Source of the DNA: Ignavibacteriaceae bacterium | Lineage (GTDB): Bacteria > Bacteroidota > Ignavibacteria > Ignavibacteriales > Ignavibacteriaceae | Length of the DNA: 64,000 nt | NCBI GenBank assembly: GCA_023229425.1 | Contig: JALNZG010000002.1 | Span: 362,396 to 426,395 of the forward strand | Reading direction: 5' to 3' | Shown: positions 1 to 8,436 of the stretch, one piece after another | How positions within the stretch are numbered: the first letter of the stretch is position 1 | Layout of the letters: each line of letters starts with the position of its first letter | Translations under genes and position numbers: made by a program | The notes under the pieces: generated by a model | Seen by the model: the letters and a program-made list of their open reading frames with translations, nothing else | Database searches by the model: none | Told to the model about the DNA's origin: nothing

Positions 1-13
1 TTGTATCAAACAT
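1..13 (-). CDS. 5' end of a minus-strand gene, cut by the window edge
   Basis: An ATG on the minus strand (complement of 11-13) follows an AGGAG ribosome binding site (complement of 19-23) at good spacing. Only four codons (Met-Phe-Asp-Thr) lie inside the window, so the product cannot be named. Confidence 0.45.
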
Positions 14-188
14 AAAATCTCCTATTTTTTTATTGAAACTTAATTTCATTTAGCTTAAAACTTTCTAAAAGATGACTTAAAAAAAGGTTAAAATTCTGCA
101 AGAGAAAAGTTAACCCAAATAGGATTGAATGGTTTAGACAACTTAAAAAGGTGTTAACCTTCTTCGTAAATGATTATAAAATTAGCAT
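14..188. other. AT-rich intergenic region
   Basis: This stretch lies between the start of the edge gene and the terminator of the DUF4097 gene. It is AT-rich with no convincing open frame. It should hold the promoter of the edge gene, but I see no clear TAnnTTTG element. Confidence 0.4.
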
Positions 189-222
189 AAAAAAACCTTG
201 AAGGATTATTTATCCTTCAGGG
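189..222 (-). terminator. Rho-independent terminator of the DUF4097 gene
   Basis: The arms TGAAGGAT (199-206) and ATCCTTCA (212-219) enclose a 5-base loop and are extended by C-G pairs. The A-run at 189-195 becomes the T-tail when read on the minus strand. It sits just after the stop of the upstream minus-strand gene. Confidence 0.75.
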
Positions 223-246
223 TAAATTATTGGAGAAAAGATTTTT

Positions 247-1161
247 TTACTTTTTCTTTACTTCAATATCGCCGCCGGAAGTTCGGCAGATTAAACTTTT
301 CCCACCTTTATTTAGATCAGCTTCAAAACGGGAAGAAGAAATTTTTATAACATTGTTTGTAGTGAGTTCACAGCTAATGCTTCCGCCGGAGGTTTTTAAA
401 TTTGCCTTCGCATTAAAATCTGCCGGTAAATAAACATCAATATCACCACCGGAAGTTGAAAGATCGATGCCGAGATTTTCTCCCCAATAATCTAATTTTA
501 TATCACCACCTGAAGTAGAAGCGTCAATTCTAGCTTTTCCGCCTTTTAATTCAACATCACCGCCGGAAGTAGAAACTTCAAGATCACCGTTAAAATCAAC
601 AACAGAAATATCGCCGCCCGAAGTGGAAGCTTTTGTATTTCCATTATTGTTTTTTACAATTATATCTCCACCGGAGGTTGAAACATTAGTGTTTCCCATA
701 TTATCATAAAGTTTTAAATCACCACCGGAAGTTTTCCCATCAATATTTCCGGATAAATTTTTAACGCCGATATTTCCGCCGGAAGTGGAAACTTTTGCGT
801 TATATGATTTTGGAACCATAATTTCAAAACGGACACGAAGTGAATGTCCCCAATTAAAGCCCCAGAAACTATCTTTTCTTTTTGAAACAATGGAAACGCC
901 CCAGTCCTCATCTTGGAATTTAAATTCCAATTTTTCTTTTGCTTTGTTGTTTCCATAAACCTTAATATAGACCTCATTCTTGTCCCAAGTTTCAATTTTA
1001 ACACTTCCGCTTTGGGTTTCAACTTTTAAAAGTTTGCCCGGGGTTGTAGCAAAAGTTTTTTCATGAAGCAGCGACAAATCTTCGGGAAGCGCTGTTCCCA
1101 AAAACTGCATTGTGAGTACTGCCGTAATAATTAACGGAAGAAAAACATTTTTCCTTTTCAT
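247..1161 (-). CDS. Exported DUF4097-family protein with SGGDI repeats
   Basis: The 304-residue product begins with a signal peptide (about residues 1-26), so it is probably periplasmic or surface-exposed. From about residue 125 to the end, a motif of the type S-T-S-G-G-D-I recurs about nine times at roughly 18-22 residue spacing, as expected for a DUF4097-type beta-helix with one turn per repeat. DUF4097 proteins have no settled function; many are called putative adhesins. The ATG has an AGGAG site. The gene is monocistronic with its own terminator. The repeats are also visible in the DNA as near-copies of a CCGCCGGAAGT-like word. Confidence 0.8.
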   Translation of the reverse strand: MKRKNVFLPLIITAVLTMQFLGTALPEDLSLLHEKTFATTPGKLLKVETQSGSVKIETWDKNEVYIKVYGNNKAKEKLEFKFQDEDWGVSIVSKRKDSFWGFNWGHSLRVRFEIMVPKSYNAKVSTSGGNIGVKNLSGNIDGKTSGGDLKLYDNMGNTNVSTSGGDIIVKNNNGNTKASTSGGDISVVDFNGDLEVSTSGGDVELKGGKARIDASTSGGDIKLDYWGENLGIDLSTSGGDIDVYLPADFNAKANLKTSGGSISCELTTNNVIKISSSRFEADLNKGGKSLICRTSGGDIEVKKK

Positions 1162-1300
1162 TTCGACTCCTATTTTTGTTTTTAGACTTACAAAAAATTA
1201 TAAGGTTACAACCGATAAATCTTATTTCGGTAAAAAATCTTGATGCCAATTTATTAGCTTTAAAGGAAAGATTAAAATTTATTATGTTGAAAGGAAAATA

Positions 1301-1708
1301 TTGAAGATAAAAGTTAATAAAGCGGGGATATTTAACCGGCTTGATACCTTAATCATCCGTGTTAAAGATATGGAAGAAGCAAAAAATTGGTACATTGAAA
1401 ATCTGAAATTTTTTCCGGTGTACAGCGACGAGGAAAGCAAGATCACCGTTTTTGATATGGCGGGAACAACCACTTTAACTATTTGGCAGTTTGATGAAAA
1501 CGAAACCGGCGGAACAATGAACCAGGGAAATACGTACGCGGTCTTTAATTGTGAAGATGCCGAACAGGTGTTTAAATCCTTAAAGAAAAAGGGAGTTGCT
1601 GTTGATAATTTTGTAGCCTCCGAAGATGTCTCACTTTTTAATTTTTACGATCTTGACGGAAATAAATTTGAAGTGATCGAAATAAAAGAAAAGATTGACG
1701 AGGAATGA
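1301..1708 (+). CDS. VOC (glyoxalase/dioxygenase-like) superfamily protein
   Basis: The 135-residue product has the paired beta-alpha-beta-beta-beta layout of a single VOC subunit: an opening strand with the TLIIRVKDMEEAKNWY pattern near residues 17-32, and a closing strand with FYDLDGNKFEVIE near residues 112-124. The DLDGN-x-FE tail is typical of glyoxalase-like proteins. The substrate is unknown. Translation probably starts at a TTG, with AAAGGA upstream. The stop overlaps the ATG of the HAD gene, so the two are probably co-translated. Confidence 0.75.
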   Translation: MKIKVNKAGIFNRLDTLIIRVKDMEEAKNWYIENLKFFPVYSDEESKITVFDMAGTTTLTIWQFDENETGGTMNQGNTYAVFNCEDAEQVFKSLKKKGVAVDNFVASEDVSLFNFYDLDGNKFEVIEIKEKIDEE

Positions 1709-2346
1709 TCTCAAAATACAAACACATTATTTGGGATTGGAATGGAACACTTTTTAACGATGTTGAAATTTGTGTTTCTATCGTCAACAATCTTCTTTCA
1801 AAAAGAAATCTTCCTCTACTTTCTCGTGATAAATATAAGGAGATTTTCACTTTCCCGGTGAAAGATTATTATGTAACTGCGGGCTTCGATTTTAATAAAG
1901 AATCTTTCGAGGTTGTTGGTAAAGAATGGATGGATGAATACGAACGAAGAAAACATGAATGTGGTTTGTCAAGTTCGGCGTTGCAGGTGCTTGTAAAAAT
2001 TTCTTCCATGAACATCGAACAATCAATTCTCTCTGCATACAGCCAGCATACTTTGGTTGAAGTTGTTGAACGTTGCGGGGTAGCTAAAAATTTTTCGCAT
2101 CTCGTCGGATTAGATAATATTTATGCTTCAAGTAAAGTTAAACTCGGTAAAGAATTGATGAAAAAATTAGAATTGAATAATGGCGAAGCACTCTTAATTG
2201 GCGACACTACACACGATTTTGAAGTTGCAACTGAAATTGGCGCAGATTGTATTCTGCTTGCAAGCGGACATCAAAACCGTAAAAACCTTGCGCAATGCGG
2301 CGTTCCGGTTTTCGATTCAATAAAGGAACTTTTAGAGAAAACATAA
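1705..2346 (+). CDS. HAD-superfamily hydrolase, phosphoglycolate phosphatase-like
   Basis: This 213-residue protein has HAD motif I as DWNGTL near residue 11, where Asn replaces the usual second Asp, as is common in one small subgroup. Motif IV is GDTTHDFEVA near residue 168. A helical cap lies between them. HAD enzymes of this type dephosphorylate small metabolites; the substrate cannot be told from sequence. Its ATG overlaps the stop of the VOC gene by four bases. Confidence 0.78.
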   Translation: MISKYKHIIWDWNGTLFNDVEICVSIVNNLLSKRNLPLLSRDKYKEIFTFPVKDYYVTAGFDFNKESFEVVGKEWMDEYERRKHECGLSSSALQVLVKISSMNIEQSILSAYSQHTLVEVVERCGVAKNFSHLVGLDNIYASSKVKLGKELMKKLELNNGEALLIGDTTHDFEVATEIGADCILLASGHQNRKNLAQCGVPVFDSIKELLEKT

Positions 2347-2347
2347 C

Positions 2348-2367
2348 AGTTCTCTAATGAACTTTTT
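2348..2367 (+). terminator. Possible weak terminator after the HAD gene
   Basis: AGTTC (2348-2352) and GAACT (2359-2363) form a short stem with a 6-base loop followed by four T. The stem is only five pairs, so the call is tentative. Confidence 0.35.
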
Positions 2368-2431
2368 GAGCATATATTTTGTTTTAACAATACGGTTCTA
2401 TTAAATAATAACATTAAAAAAAGAGGTTTTT

Positions 2432-3012
2432 ATGAAAAAATTTTTCTTGTTAGCGGTTTTGGGAATTATGTTCTTTTCGGTTACTTCTTTTGCGCAAGAG
2501 ATGAATCAAGAAATGACTCCGGAAATGAAAATGTGGATGGAGTATATGACGCCAAGCGATATGCATAAAGTGCTTGAGAAAAACGTTGGTCAGTGGAAAG
2601 CAGAAATTACTATGTGGATGGCTCCCAACACACCGCCAACTATTGCCGAAGGAAACTCGGTGAACGAAATGATCCTTGGAGGAAGATATCTTCAATCAAA
2701 ACATTCAGGTAATTTCTCCGGAATGCCGATGGAAGGAATTGGACTTGAAGCGTATGATAACGCAAAAAAACTTTCTACAGCACCTGGATTGATAACATGG
2801 GAACCGGCATCATGTATATGGAAGGAAAATTTGATCCCGCGACCAAAACAATTACATACATTGGAATGTCTGTTGATCCAATGACAGGAAAAGATATGAA
2901 AGTCCGCGAGACAATGAAATATATAGATGCTAATCATAGCGAAATGGAAATGTTCATGGTTGATGGTGATAATGAATTCAAGAGTATGCACATCGATTTT
3001 GAAAGAAAATAA
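2432..3012 (+). pseudogene. DUF1579-family exported protein, interrupted by a frameshift
   Basis: The first frame encodes a signal peptide and the first two thirds of a DUF1579 domain, up to about 2770. The rest, with the family signature STWIDNMGTGIM, continues in another frame to 3012. Adding one A to the A7 tract at 2764-2770 restores one reading frame of about 193 codons, giving AKKTFYSTWIDNMG across the join. Both halves look undamaged. The cause may be a recent one-base deletion, a homopolymer error in the assembly, or transcriptional slippage on the A-run. Function of the family is unknown. A good AAAAAGAGG leader precedes the ATG. Confidence 0.75.
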
Positions 3013-3090
3013 AATTTAAGAGAGAGTCAAAGTCTTTATTGCGGGACAGTTTTGAAAAAAGCTGTCTCGCTTACCACGCCCGAAAAAATT

Positions 3091-3540
3091 ATGAGCAAAG
3101 ATTACAACCCGCGGATGCATTCCGCAGAACACATCCTAAACCAAACAATGGTTCGGATGTTCAACAAAGGAAGATCATTCAGCGCGCATATCGAAAAGAA
3201 AAAATCTAAATGCGATTATCATTTTGAAAGAAATCTTTCCGGGGAAGAAGTTTCCGAAATTGAAAAAAGAGTGAACCAGGTCATCATAAAAAATCTTCTC
3301 GTAACAGAATCTTTTGTTTCAAAAGAAGAGGCTTCAATTAAATTCAATTTGGAAAGATTGCCGGAAGAAGCCAGGGAGTCTTTGCGAATTATTTCTATCG
3401 GCGATTATGACGACTGCCCATGCATTGGCCACCACGTTAACTCAACCGAAGAGATCGGTGGGTTTAAAATAATTTCTACCGATTTTGGCGAAGGGGTACT
3501 GCGAATTCGTTTTAAACTTGTAGAAAACAGTGAATCTTAA
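3091..3540 (+). CDS. AlaX-like tRNA-editing domain protein
   Basis: The product resembles the second additional (editing) domain of alanyl/threonyl-tRNA synthetases. It has an HSAEH motif at residues 10-14 (HxxxH) and a C-terminal CPCIGHHV segment matching the CxxxH half of the zinc site. Such free-standing proteins hydrolyse mischarged Ala-tRNA or Thr-tRNA; the amino acid edited here is not clear. I prefer the ATG at 3091 over an upstream in-frame TTG at 3052, because the TTG lies inside a 3041-3070 inverted repeat and the domain starts right after 3091. No strong ribosome binding site is visible for either. Confidence 0.75.
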   Translation: MSKDYNPRMHSAEHILNQTMVRMFNKGRSFSAHIEKKKSKCDYHFERNLSGEEVSEIEKRVNQVIIKNLLVTESFVSKEEASIKFNLERLPEEARESLRIISIGDYDDCPCIGHHVNSTEEIGGFKIISTDFGEGVLRIRFKLVENSES

Positions 3541-3584
3541 AAGCGTTTATTTCATCTTACTAAAAAATAAATTTGGAGAATTAC

Positions 3585-4028
3585 GTGAAAACTTTTTTTA
3601 TCTCGCTTGTCTTCCTTTTCTCAGTCTCAGTTTTGGGTTGTAAATCTTCTACGGACAACCTTCCATGGAAGGAAAATTTAGACGAAGCTTTAAAGACCGC
3701 TCAGCTTGGGAACAAAACAGTTCTTGTAAATTTTACCGGCTCCGATTGGTGTATCTGGTGTAAAAGATTAAATGAAGAAGTTTTTTCAAAAGATGAATTT
3801 GCCAAATACGCAGAAAAAAATTTAGTTCTTGTTAAAATTGATTTCCCGCGCGACAAAGAACAATCACAAGAGACAAAATTTTATAACCAACAATTAGCGG
3901 CGCAATATAAAATAGAAGGATACCCGACGATTGTTTTACTCCGTAAAGACGGAAGCAACCTTGGCGTTACCGGCTACATGGAAGGCGGAGCGGCAAATTA
4001 CGTTCAGCATTTACAAAGTTTTAAGTAA
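3585..4028 (+). CDS. Thioredoxin-fold lipoprotein
   Basis: Starting at GTG 3585, which has GGAGA just upstream, the product opens with a hydrophobic signal and a lipobox ending at Cys19. An in-frame upstream TTG is inside the ribosome site and is rejected. The redox motif WCIWC lies at residues 55-59. The sequence around it (NFTGSDWCIWCKRLNEEVF) is that of thioredoxin_7/DUF255-like proteins, which often keep envelope thiols reduced. The later cis-Pro loop is present as GYPTIVLL. It probably acts in the periplasm, tethered to a membrane. Confidence 0.8.
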   Translation: MKTFFISLVFLFSVSVLGCKSSTDNLPWKENLDEALKTAQLGNKTVLVNFTGSDWCIWCKRLNEEVFSKDEFAKYAEKNLVLVKIDFPRDKEQSQETKFYNQQLAAQYKIEGYPTIVLLRKDGSNLGVTGYMEGGAANYVQHLQSFK

Positions 4029-4036
4029 GATTTAAA

Positions 4037-4064
4037 GTAGAGACGCGGCATGCCGCGTCTTTAC
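4037..4064. repeat. 28-bp palindrome between convergent genes
   Basis: A perfect 20-bp palindrome (4041-4060, AGACGCGGCA and its complement) extends to 28 bp with one mismatch. It lies in the 57-bp gap between the thioredoxin gene and msrA, both of which end here. It is GC-rich in AT-rich DNA and could act as a bidirectional terminator or be a dispersed palindromic repeat. Confidence 0.6.
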
Positions 4065-4085
4065 AGTTTTTATTTCTGAATTCTA

Positions 4086-4721
4086 CTACTTCAACTTCTC
4101 TTTAAAAACCTTTTCAAACTTTTCCACTTTCGGCGCAATTACAAACGAACAATATCCTTGTGTCGGGTTGTTTGCAAAATAATTTTGGTGGTACTCTTCC
4201 GCCGAATAAAATTTAGTGAACGGAGAAATTTCCGTTACAATCGGATCTTCCCACGAGCCTGATTTAGCAAGCTCAAGTTTATAATATTCTGCGATTTTTT
4301 TTTGCTCATCGGAATGATAAAAAATTACCGAGCGATACTGTGTTCCCGCGTCAGCGCCTTGACGGTTCAACGTAGTCGGATCGTGAGTTTTCCAGAAAAT
4401 TTTTAGAAGATCGGCGAAAGAAACAACTGAAGGATCAAACATAATTTGGCAGACTTCCGCATGTCCGGTTTTGCCGGTACAGACTTGTTCATATGATGGA
4501 TTTTCAGCAGAGCCGCCGGCGTAACCTGAAATTACTTTGTGGACACCTTTTACTCGCTCGAAAATAGCTTCGCTGCACCAGAAACAGCCCGAGCCGAATG
4601 TAGCGGTGTCAAGTTTAGTAGTTGTTTCCATAATCTCCTGATCTTTAATGTTATTATTATCCTTACTTTTATTACATGCCGTAAGTGAAATGAGTAAAAA
4701 AAGAAAAATATATTTGGTCAT
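4086..4721 (-). CDS. msrA: Peptide methionine sulfoxide reductase A, lipoprotein form
   Basis: The catalytic motif GCFWC is at residues 45-49, with Cys46 as the attacking residue. The family signatures GYAGGSAENPSYEQVCTG and PTTLNRQGADAGTQYRS follow. MsrA reduces methionine-S-sulfoxide in oxidised proteins. An N-terminal signal with a lipobox ending in Cys16 puts this copy in the envelope. I chose the ATG at 4721, which follows an AAAGGA site; a longer in-frame start adds 14 residues that would bury the signal peptide. No MsrB is seen nearby. Confidence 0.92.
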   Translation of the reverse strand: MTKYIFLFLLISLTACNKSKDNNNIKDQEIMETTTKLDTATFGSGCFWCSEAIFERVKGVHKVISGYAGGSAENPSYEQVCTGKTGHAEVCQIMFDPSVVSFADLLKIFWKTHDPTTLNRQGADAGTQYRSVIFYHSDEQKKIAEYYKLELAKSGSWEDPIVTEISPFTKFYSAEEYHQNYFANNPTQGYCSFVIAPKVEKFEKVFKEKLK

Positions 4722-5053
4722 AAATAGCTGTATCCTTTTTATTAGTAAACCGAAATGAGGCAAAAGAAGTTCAAAAGGGAAACGAAAAAAACATAACCGC
4801 TTTGGTTTGTGATGTAATTCTTGTGAATAATGACGTTGTAAATTAATTTATTTGCATTTTGCTTTTGTTGCTTGAATTCTTAGATTTGCTTAAGACAAGA
4901 TAATTAATAAAGATTACTGCATTAATTATATGCGGAATTAGCAAAACAAGCAATGAATACTACCCCCAAAAATAAACACACAAAAAAATGAACGAAGGAT
5001 CATCTCGAATACAAAAAACCGAATAAACCTTTTAACAAAGAGGAAGAAGTCTC
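4722..5053. other. Divergent intergenic region between msrA and the propeller lipoprotein
   Basis: This 332-bp gap has no open frame I would support. It must hold the promoters of both flanking genes. One candidate for the rightward gene is listed separately at 4858-4888. Confidence 0.4.
4858..4888 (+). promoter_or_regulatory. Candidate promoter for the propeller lipoprotein gene
   Basis: TAGATTTG (4881-4888) matches TAnnTTTG and lies 17 bp after TTTGCT (4858-4863), a poor -35 that does contain the Bacteroidota TTTG. It is 165 bp from the start codon, which is long. Confidence 0.35.
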
Positions 5054-6292
5054 TTGAAAAAAATATTTTTATCAAGTCTACTAATAAGCATTATAGTCTT
5101 CACTTCATGCAAAGAGAAAATAACCAACCCGCCGGATAACCCATTGCCGGAAGGATACCAGCAAGATGTTCCCTGGCCTTCTCTGGCTGATGCGCCATGG
5201 CCAATGAATCACCACGATCCGCAAAACACCGGAAGAAGTATTTTTGTTGGACCTAAATCAGGTACTAACTACACGGTAATTCCAACAACCTGGCAAGAAA
5301 GCGGGGTTTCAATCGGAAAAGATTCATCAATTTATTTTGCAGCTATAGCAAGTATTTTTTCGTATAAACTTGATGGCCAATTAATCTGGCAAAGAGTGCT
5401 TGATTCCCTTCGGTGGGAAATCTATTCAACCCCGCTCATTTCTTCAAATGGAAATATTTTCGGAGTGAATACATTTAGCGGGCGCGTTTATTGTTATGAT
5501 GGAGCAGGGACAATGACTTGGTCATATAAAAACAACAAAAATATTTTACAAAAAACTTTAGCAATCGACAAAGTTGGAAATCTTTATTTTGTTGATGCAG
5601 GTTCAACGCTTGTTGTTCTTTCTCCCCAAGGGCAACTATTATGGACTGTAACTGATACACGTTTTTGGGTCGGTTATTCATCATTGGTTTTCTCTCCAGA
5701 TGGAAAAACATTATACATAGCCGGTTTAAACCCCTCACTTTTTGCAATTGATATATCCCAAAGACAAATCAAATGGGTTTTTGGAAAATATAAAAATAGG
5801 CAGGAACCAATAGTTGACGCTCAAGGGAATATCTACGTGTTAACAAAAACAGATTCAAGTAATGGAGAACAGTCAGCATTGTACTCATTAAAACCTGATG
5901 GAACAGTACGTTGGGTTTATATTCATAACAATAAGTTGGGGGAAGAATTAATCTCAAATACACCGACGATTGATAAAAACGGCAATATATATTTTGCCTT
6001 CGATTCTTTGTATAGCGTTGATTACCAGGGCAAATTGCGATGGAAACAACCCCTCCCAGGTATCGCCGATTGTCCATTAGTTTGTGACGCAGAAGGAACG
6101 GTGTATGCTGGGTTATCTGTTCATGATCAACGATTTATTACAATAAAAGCATTTAATTCAAAAGGTACGTTAGTCTGGGAAAATAATTTTCCTGTAGGAA
6201 TCTCAGGACAGGTGGGGGGCTCTCCAGCAATTCTTAACTCAAGATTAATATTCCCAACATGGCGAAGTAGTGAAATTTTTTTAATTAAGTAA
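5054..6292 (+). CDS. PQQ-like beta-propeller lipoprotein
   Basis: The 412-residue product has a signal peptide with a lipobox at TSC (Cys19-20 region) and then repeated blades of the type S-S-I-Y-F-A and G-x-L-x-W-x-x. Phrases such as DGTVRWVY, QGKLRWKQPL and KGTLVWEN mark the tryptophan-docking motif of PQQ/pyrrolo-quinoline-like propellers. No quinone-binding enzyme residues can be claimed; such proteins often work as scaffolds or cell-surface sensors. Translation starts at TTG with an AGGAAG site. It stands alone and ends before a bidirectional terminator. Confidence 0.75.
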   Translation: MKKIFLSSLLISIIVFTSCKEKITNPPDNPLPEGYQQDVPWPSLADAPWPMNHHDPQNTGRSIFVGPKSGTNYTVIPTTWQESGVSIGKDSSIYFAAIASIFSYKLDGQLIWQRVLDSLRWEIYSTPLISSNGNIFGVNTFSGRVYCYDGAGTMTWSYKNNKNILQKTLAIDKVGNLYFVDAGSTLVVLSPQGQLLWTVTDTRFWVGYSSLVFSPDGKTLYIAGLNPSLFAIDISQRQIKWVFGKYKNRQEPIVDAQGNIYVLTKTDSSNGEQSALYSLKPDGTVRWVYIHNNKLGEELISNTPTIDKNGNIYFAFDSLYSVDYQGKLRWKQPLPGIADCPLVCDAEGTVYAGLSVHDQRFITIKAFNSKGTLVWENNFPVGISGQVGGSPAILNSRLIFPTWRSSEIFLIK

Positions 6293-6365
6293 AACAATAA
6301 GGCAAAAAATGAAATCGTTAATAAAATATTTTATTCTAATCAATTAACAAGAAGCTAAGAATTAG

Positions 6366-6392
6366 AAAAGGCTCGAAATGATCGAGCCTTTT
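6366..6392. terminator. Bidirectional terminator between the propeller gene and hslU
   Basis: The arms AAAAGGCTCGA (6366-6376) and TCGAGCCTTTT (6382-6392) enclose a 5-base loop. The A- and T-runs make it functional in both directions between two convergent genes. A second stem, CGCAGAATA / TATTCTGCG at 6406-6424, lies closer to hslU. Confidence 0.85.
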
Positions 6393-6432
6393 TACAAACA
6401 TGTATCGCAGAATATTATTCTGCGGTGCGGTT

Positions 6433-7806
6433 TTAAAGAATGTATTTACTCAAATCTCTGTTCTTCACGATCGCGTCTAACTTTTTCTTTACAAGTTTAG
6501 CGTCAATTTTTACCGTTGCTTTTGGCATTTTGTCGGGGACTTCAAAAAGAATATCGTCTAAAAGCGTTGTTAATATTGTGTGCAAACGCCGTGCGCCGAT
6601 ATTTTCAACTTGCTCATTCACTTCAAAAGCGATGCGGGCAATTTCTTTTATTCCTTCTTCTGTAAAGTGAAGCGTAACGTTTTCGGTTTCCAGTAATGCA
6701 GAGTATTGTTTCAGCAAAGCATTTTCCGGCAGCGTAAGAATTTTTATAAAATCTTCTTCTGTTAAACTTTTCAATTCAACGCGGATTGGAAATCTTCCCT
6801 GCATTTCGGGAATTAGATCGGAAGGTTTTGTAGCATGAAACGCGCCCGAAGCAATAAATAAAATATGGTCAGTGCGTACCTGTCCATATTTTGTGTTTAC
6901 AGTTGAACCTTCGACAATAGGAAGGAGATCGCGCTGAACACCTTCGCGGGAAACATCGGGTCCGCCGCTGGAGCGTCCACCGCCGGCAATTTTATCAATC
7001 TCATCAACAAACACAATTCCCGAATTTTCAACACGTTCGATTGCTTCTTTCTGAACAGCGTCAGCATCAATTAATTTTTGTGCTTCTTCCGCGGAAAAAA
7101 TTTCTCTTGCTTCGCTGATTGTTGTTTTTCTTTTTTTCTTTTTCTTCGGCAGCATGGTGGACATTATTTCTTGAATGTTGATTCCCAAATCATCACCGCC
7201 GATAGGTCCCAACACTTGCATCCCAACGGCGGAGGTTGTTATATCAAACTCGATCAAGCGGTTATCAATTTCGCCTTTGTGTAGTTTGGCGCGCATCCAT
7301 TCGCGTGTTTTTTGATTCATAACCGGGTCTTCTTCGGAAGAAGTAACATCCGGTTTAGTTTCATCGCCATTCTCAAGCGGTTTTTTTACCGGCGGAATAA
7401 GCAGATCGAGAATTCTTTCGTTGGCAAGTTCTACGGCTTTAGCTTTAACTTCTTCGGTTTTTTCAGCCTTGATCATGTTAACGGCAACGTCGGCTAAATC
7501 GCGGATCATTGATTCAACATCGCGCCCTACATAGCCGATCTCCGTATATTTTGTCGCTTCAACTTTAATAAACGGGGCATCGGAAAGTTTTGCAAGTCTT
7601 CGCGCGATTTCTGTTTTTCCAACTCCGGTCGGTCCGATCAAAATAATATTATTCGGCATTATTTCTTCTTTTAGTTTTCCTACAACCTGCTGACGCCGCC
7701 AGCGGTTTCGCAGAGCAATAGCCACGGCGCGCTTGGCTTCGTTTTGTCCGATGATAAATTTATTTAATTCGTTTACAATTTGATTGGGCGTTAATTCGTT
7801 TCTCAA
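6433..7806 (-). CDS. hslU: ATP-dependent protease ATPase subunit HslU
   Basis: HslU is the AAA+ unfoldase of the cytoplasmic HslUV (ClpQY) protease. The Walker A motif GPTGVGKT is near residue 58, Walker B reads VFVDEIDKI near residue 266, and the C-terminus ends in SKYIL, the tail that docks into HslV. The intermediate domain lies at about residues 110-235 and carries a lysine-rich KKKKKRKTT patch. At 457 residues it is of normal length. Translation starts at TTG with GGAA upstream. It lies 23 bp after hslV in the same operon. Confidence 0.97.
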   Translation of the reverse strand: MRNELTPNQIVNELNKFIIGQNEAKRAVAIALRNRWRRQQVVGKLKEEIMPNNIILIGPTGVGKTEIARRLAKLSDAPFIKVEATKYTEIGYVGRDVESMIRDLADVAVNMIKAEKTEEVKAKAVELANERILDLLIPPVKKPLENGDETKPDVTSSEEDPVMNQKTREWMRAKLHKGEIDNRLIEFDITTSAVGMQVLGPIGGDDLGINIQEIMSTMLPKKKKKRKTTISEAREIFSAEEAQKLIDADAVQKEAIERVENSGIVFVDEIDKIAGGGRSSGGPDVSREGVQRDLLPIVEGSTVNTKYGQVRTDHILFIASGAFHATKPSDLIPEMQGRFPIRVELKSLTEEDFIKILTLPENALLKQYSALLETENVTLHFTEEGIKEIARIAFEVNEQVENIGARRLHTILTTLLDDILFEVPDKMPKATVKIDAKLVKKKLDAIVKNRDLSKYIL

Positions 7807-7829
7807 TTTTTTTCCATTTCTATTTCAAT

Positions 7830-8372
7830 TTATTTTTCAAGAGTTTCAACATGAATTTTGTCATTCGTGTAAATGCAGATCTCCGAAGCGGTTTGCAGCG
7901 ATTGCTTTACAATTTCACTTGCAGAAAGACCGCTGTACTTTTTCAACATTTTAGCGGCGGCAAGCGCAAACATTCCGCCTGAGCCGATAGCGACAATTTT
8001 ATCGTCAGGTTCAATCACATCTCCGTTGCCGGAAATAATGAAAGCGTTTTCCTTTGAAATTACCGCAAGCATCGCTTCCAATTTTCTGAGATATTTATCC
8101 GTCCGCCATTCTTTTGCAAGTTCTACGGCTGCGCGGTTTACGTTGCCGCGGAATTGTTCCAGCTTGTCTTCAAAGCGTTCCATCAGCGTAAAAGAGTCGG
8201 CAGAAGCTCCGGCAAATCCGCAAAGGACTTTTCCGTTTGCAATTTTTCTTACTTTCATTGCGTTGTGTTTCATCACCGTATTACCGAGCGTTACCTGCCC
8301 GTCGCCGCCGAGAGCGGCTTCGCCGTTATGAATAACCCCGATGATGGTTGTTGATCTAATGTCTATTGGCAT
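7830..8372 (-). CDS. hslV: ATP-dependent protease subunit HslV
   Basis: HslV is the proteasome-like peptidase of HslUV. The mature N-terminal threonine is expected at Thr8 of S-T-T-I-I-G-V; seven residues precede it, so a short propeptide must be removed, unlike the E. coli form where only Met is lost. GDGQVTLGN and the GSGG motif near residue 131 are typical. The gene is first in the hslVU operon and has an AAAGGAT site. Confidence 0.95.
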   Translation of the reverse strand: MPIDIRSTTIIGVIHNGEAALGGDGQVTLGNTVMKHNAMKVRKIANGKVLCGFAGASADSFTLMERFEDKLEQFRGNVNRAAVELAKEWRTDKYLRKLEAMLAVISKENAFIISGNGDVIEPDDKIVAIGSGGMFALAAAKMLKKYSGLSASEIVKQSLQTASEICIYTNDKIHVETLEK

Positions 8373-8395
8373 GATAATCCTTTAAAATCTTTTAA

Positions 8396-8403
8396 CAAAA
8401 TTA
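8396..8403 (-). promoter_or_regulatory. Candidate -10 element of the hslVU operon
   Basis: TAATTTTG (complement of 8396-8403) fits TAnnTTTG and lies 24 bp before the hslV ATG. The hexamer 17 bp upstream, TTCTAA, is a weak -35. Confidence 0.4.
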
Positions 8404-8436
8404 ACTTTTTTTTAAGTGAATTAGAATAGCGCGCCC

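Noticed and set aside
250..800. Regularly spaced repeated words that look like a CRISPR array
   Set aside because: The repeats lie in frame in a long coding sequence and encode the SGGDI turns of a DUF4097 protein; their copies are not identical and spacing follows codons.
3052..3090. Upstream TTG start for the AlaX-like gene
   Set aside because: It lies in an inverted repeat (3041-3070) and the domain starts after the ATG at 3091.
7873..8331. 152-codon open frame opposite hslV
   Set aside because: It lies wholly within hslV on the other strand, has no ribosome site and no sensible composition.
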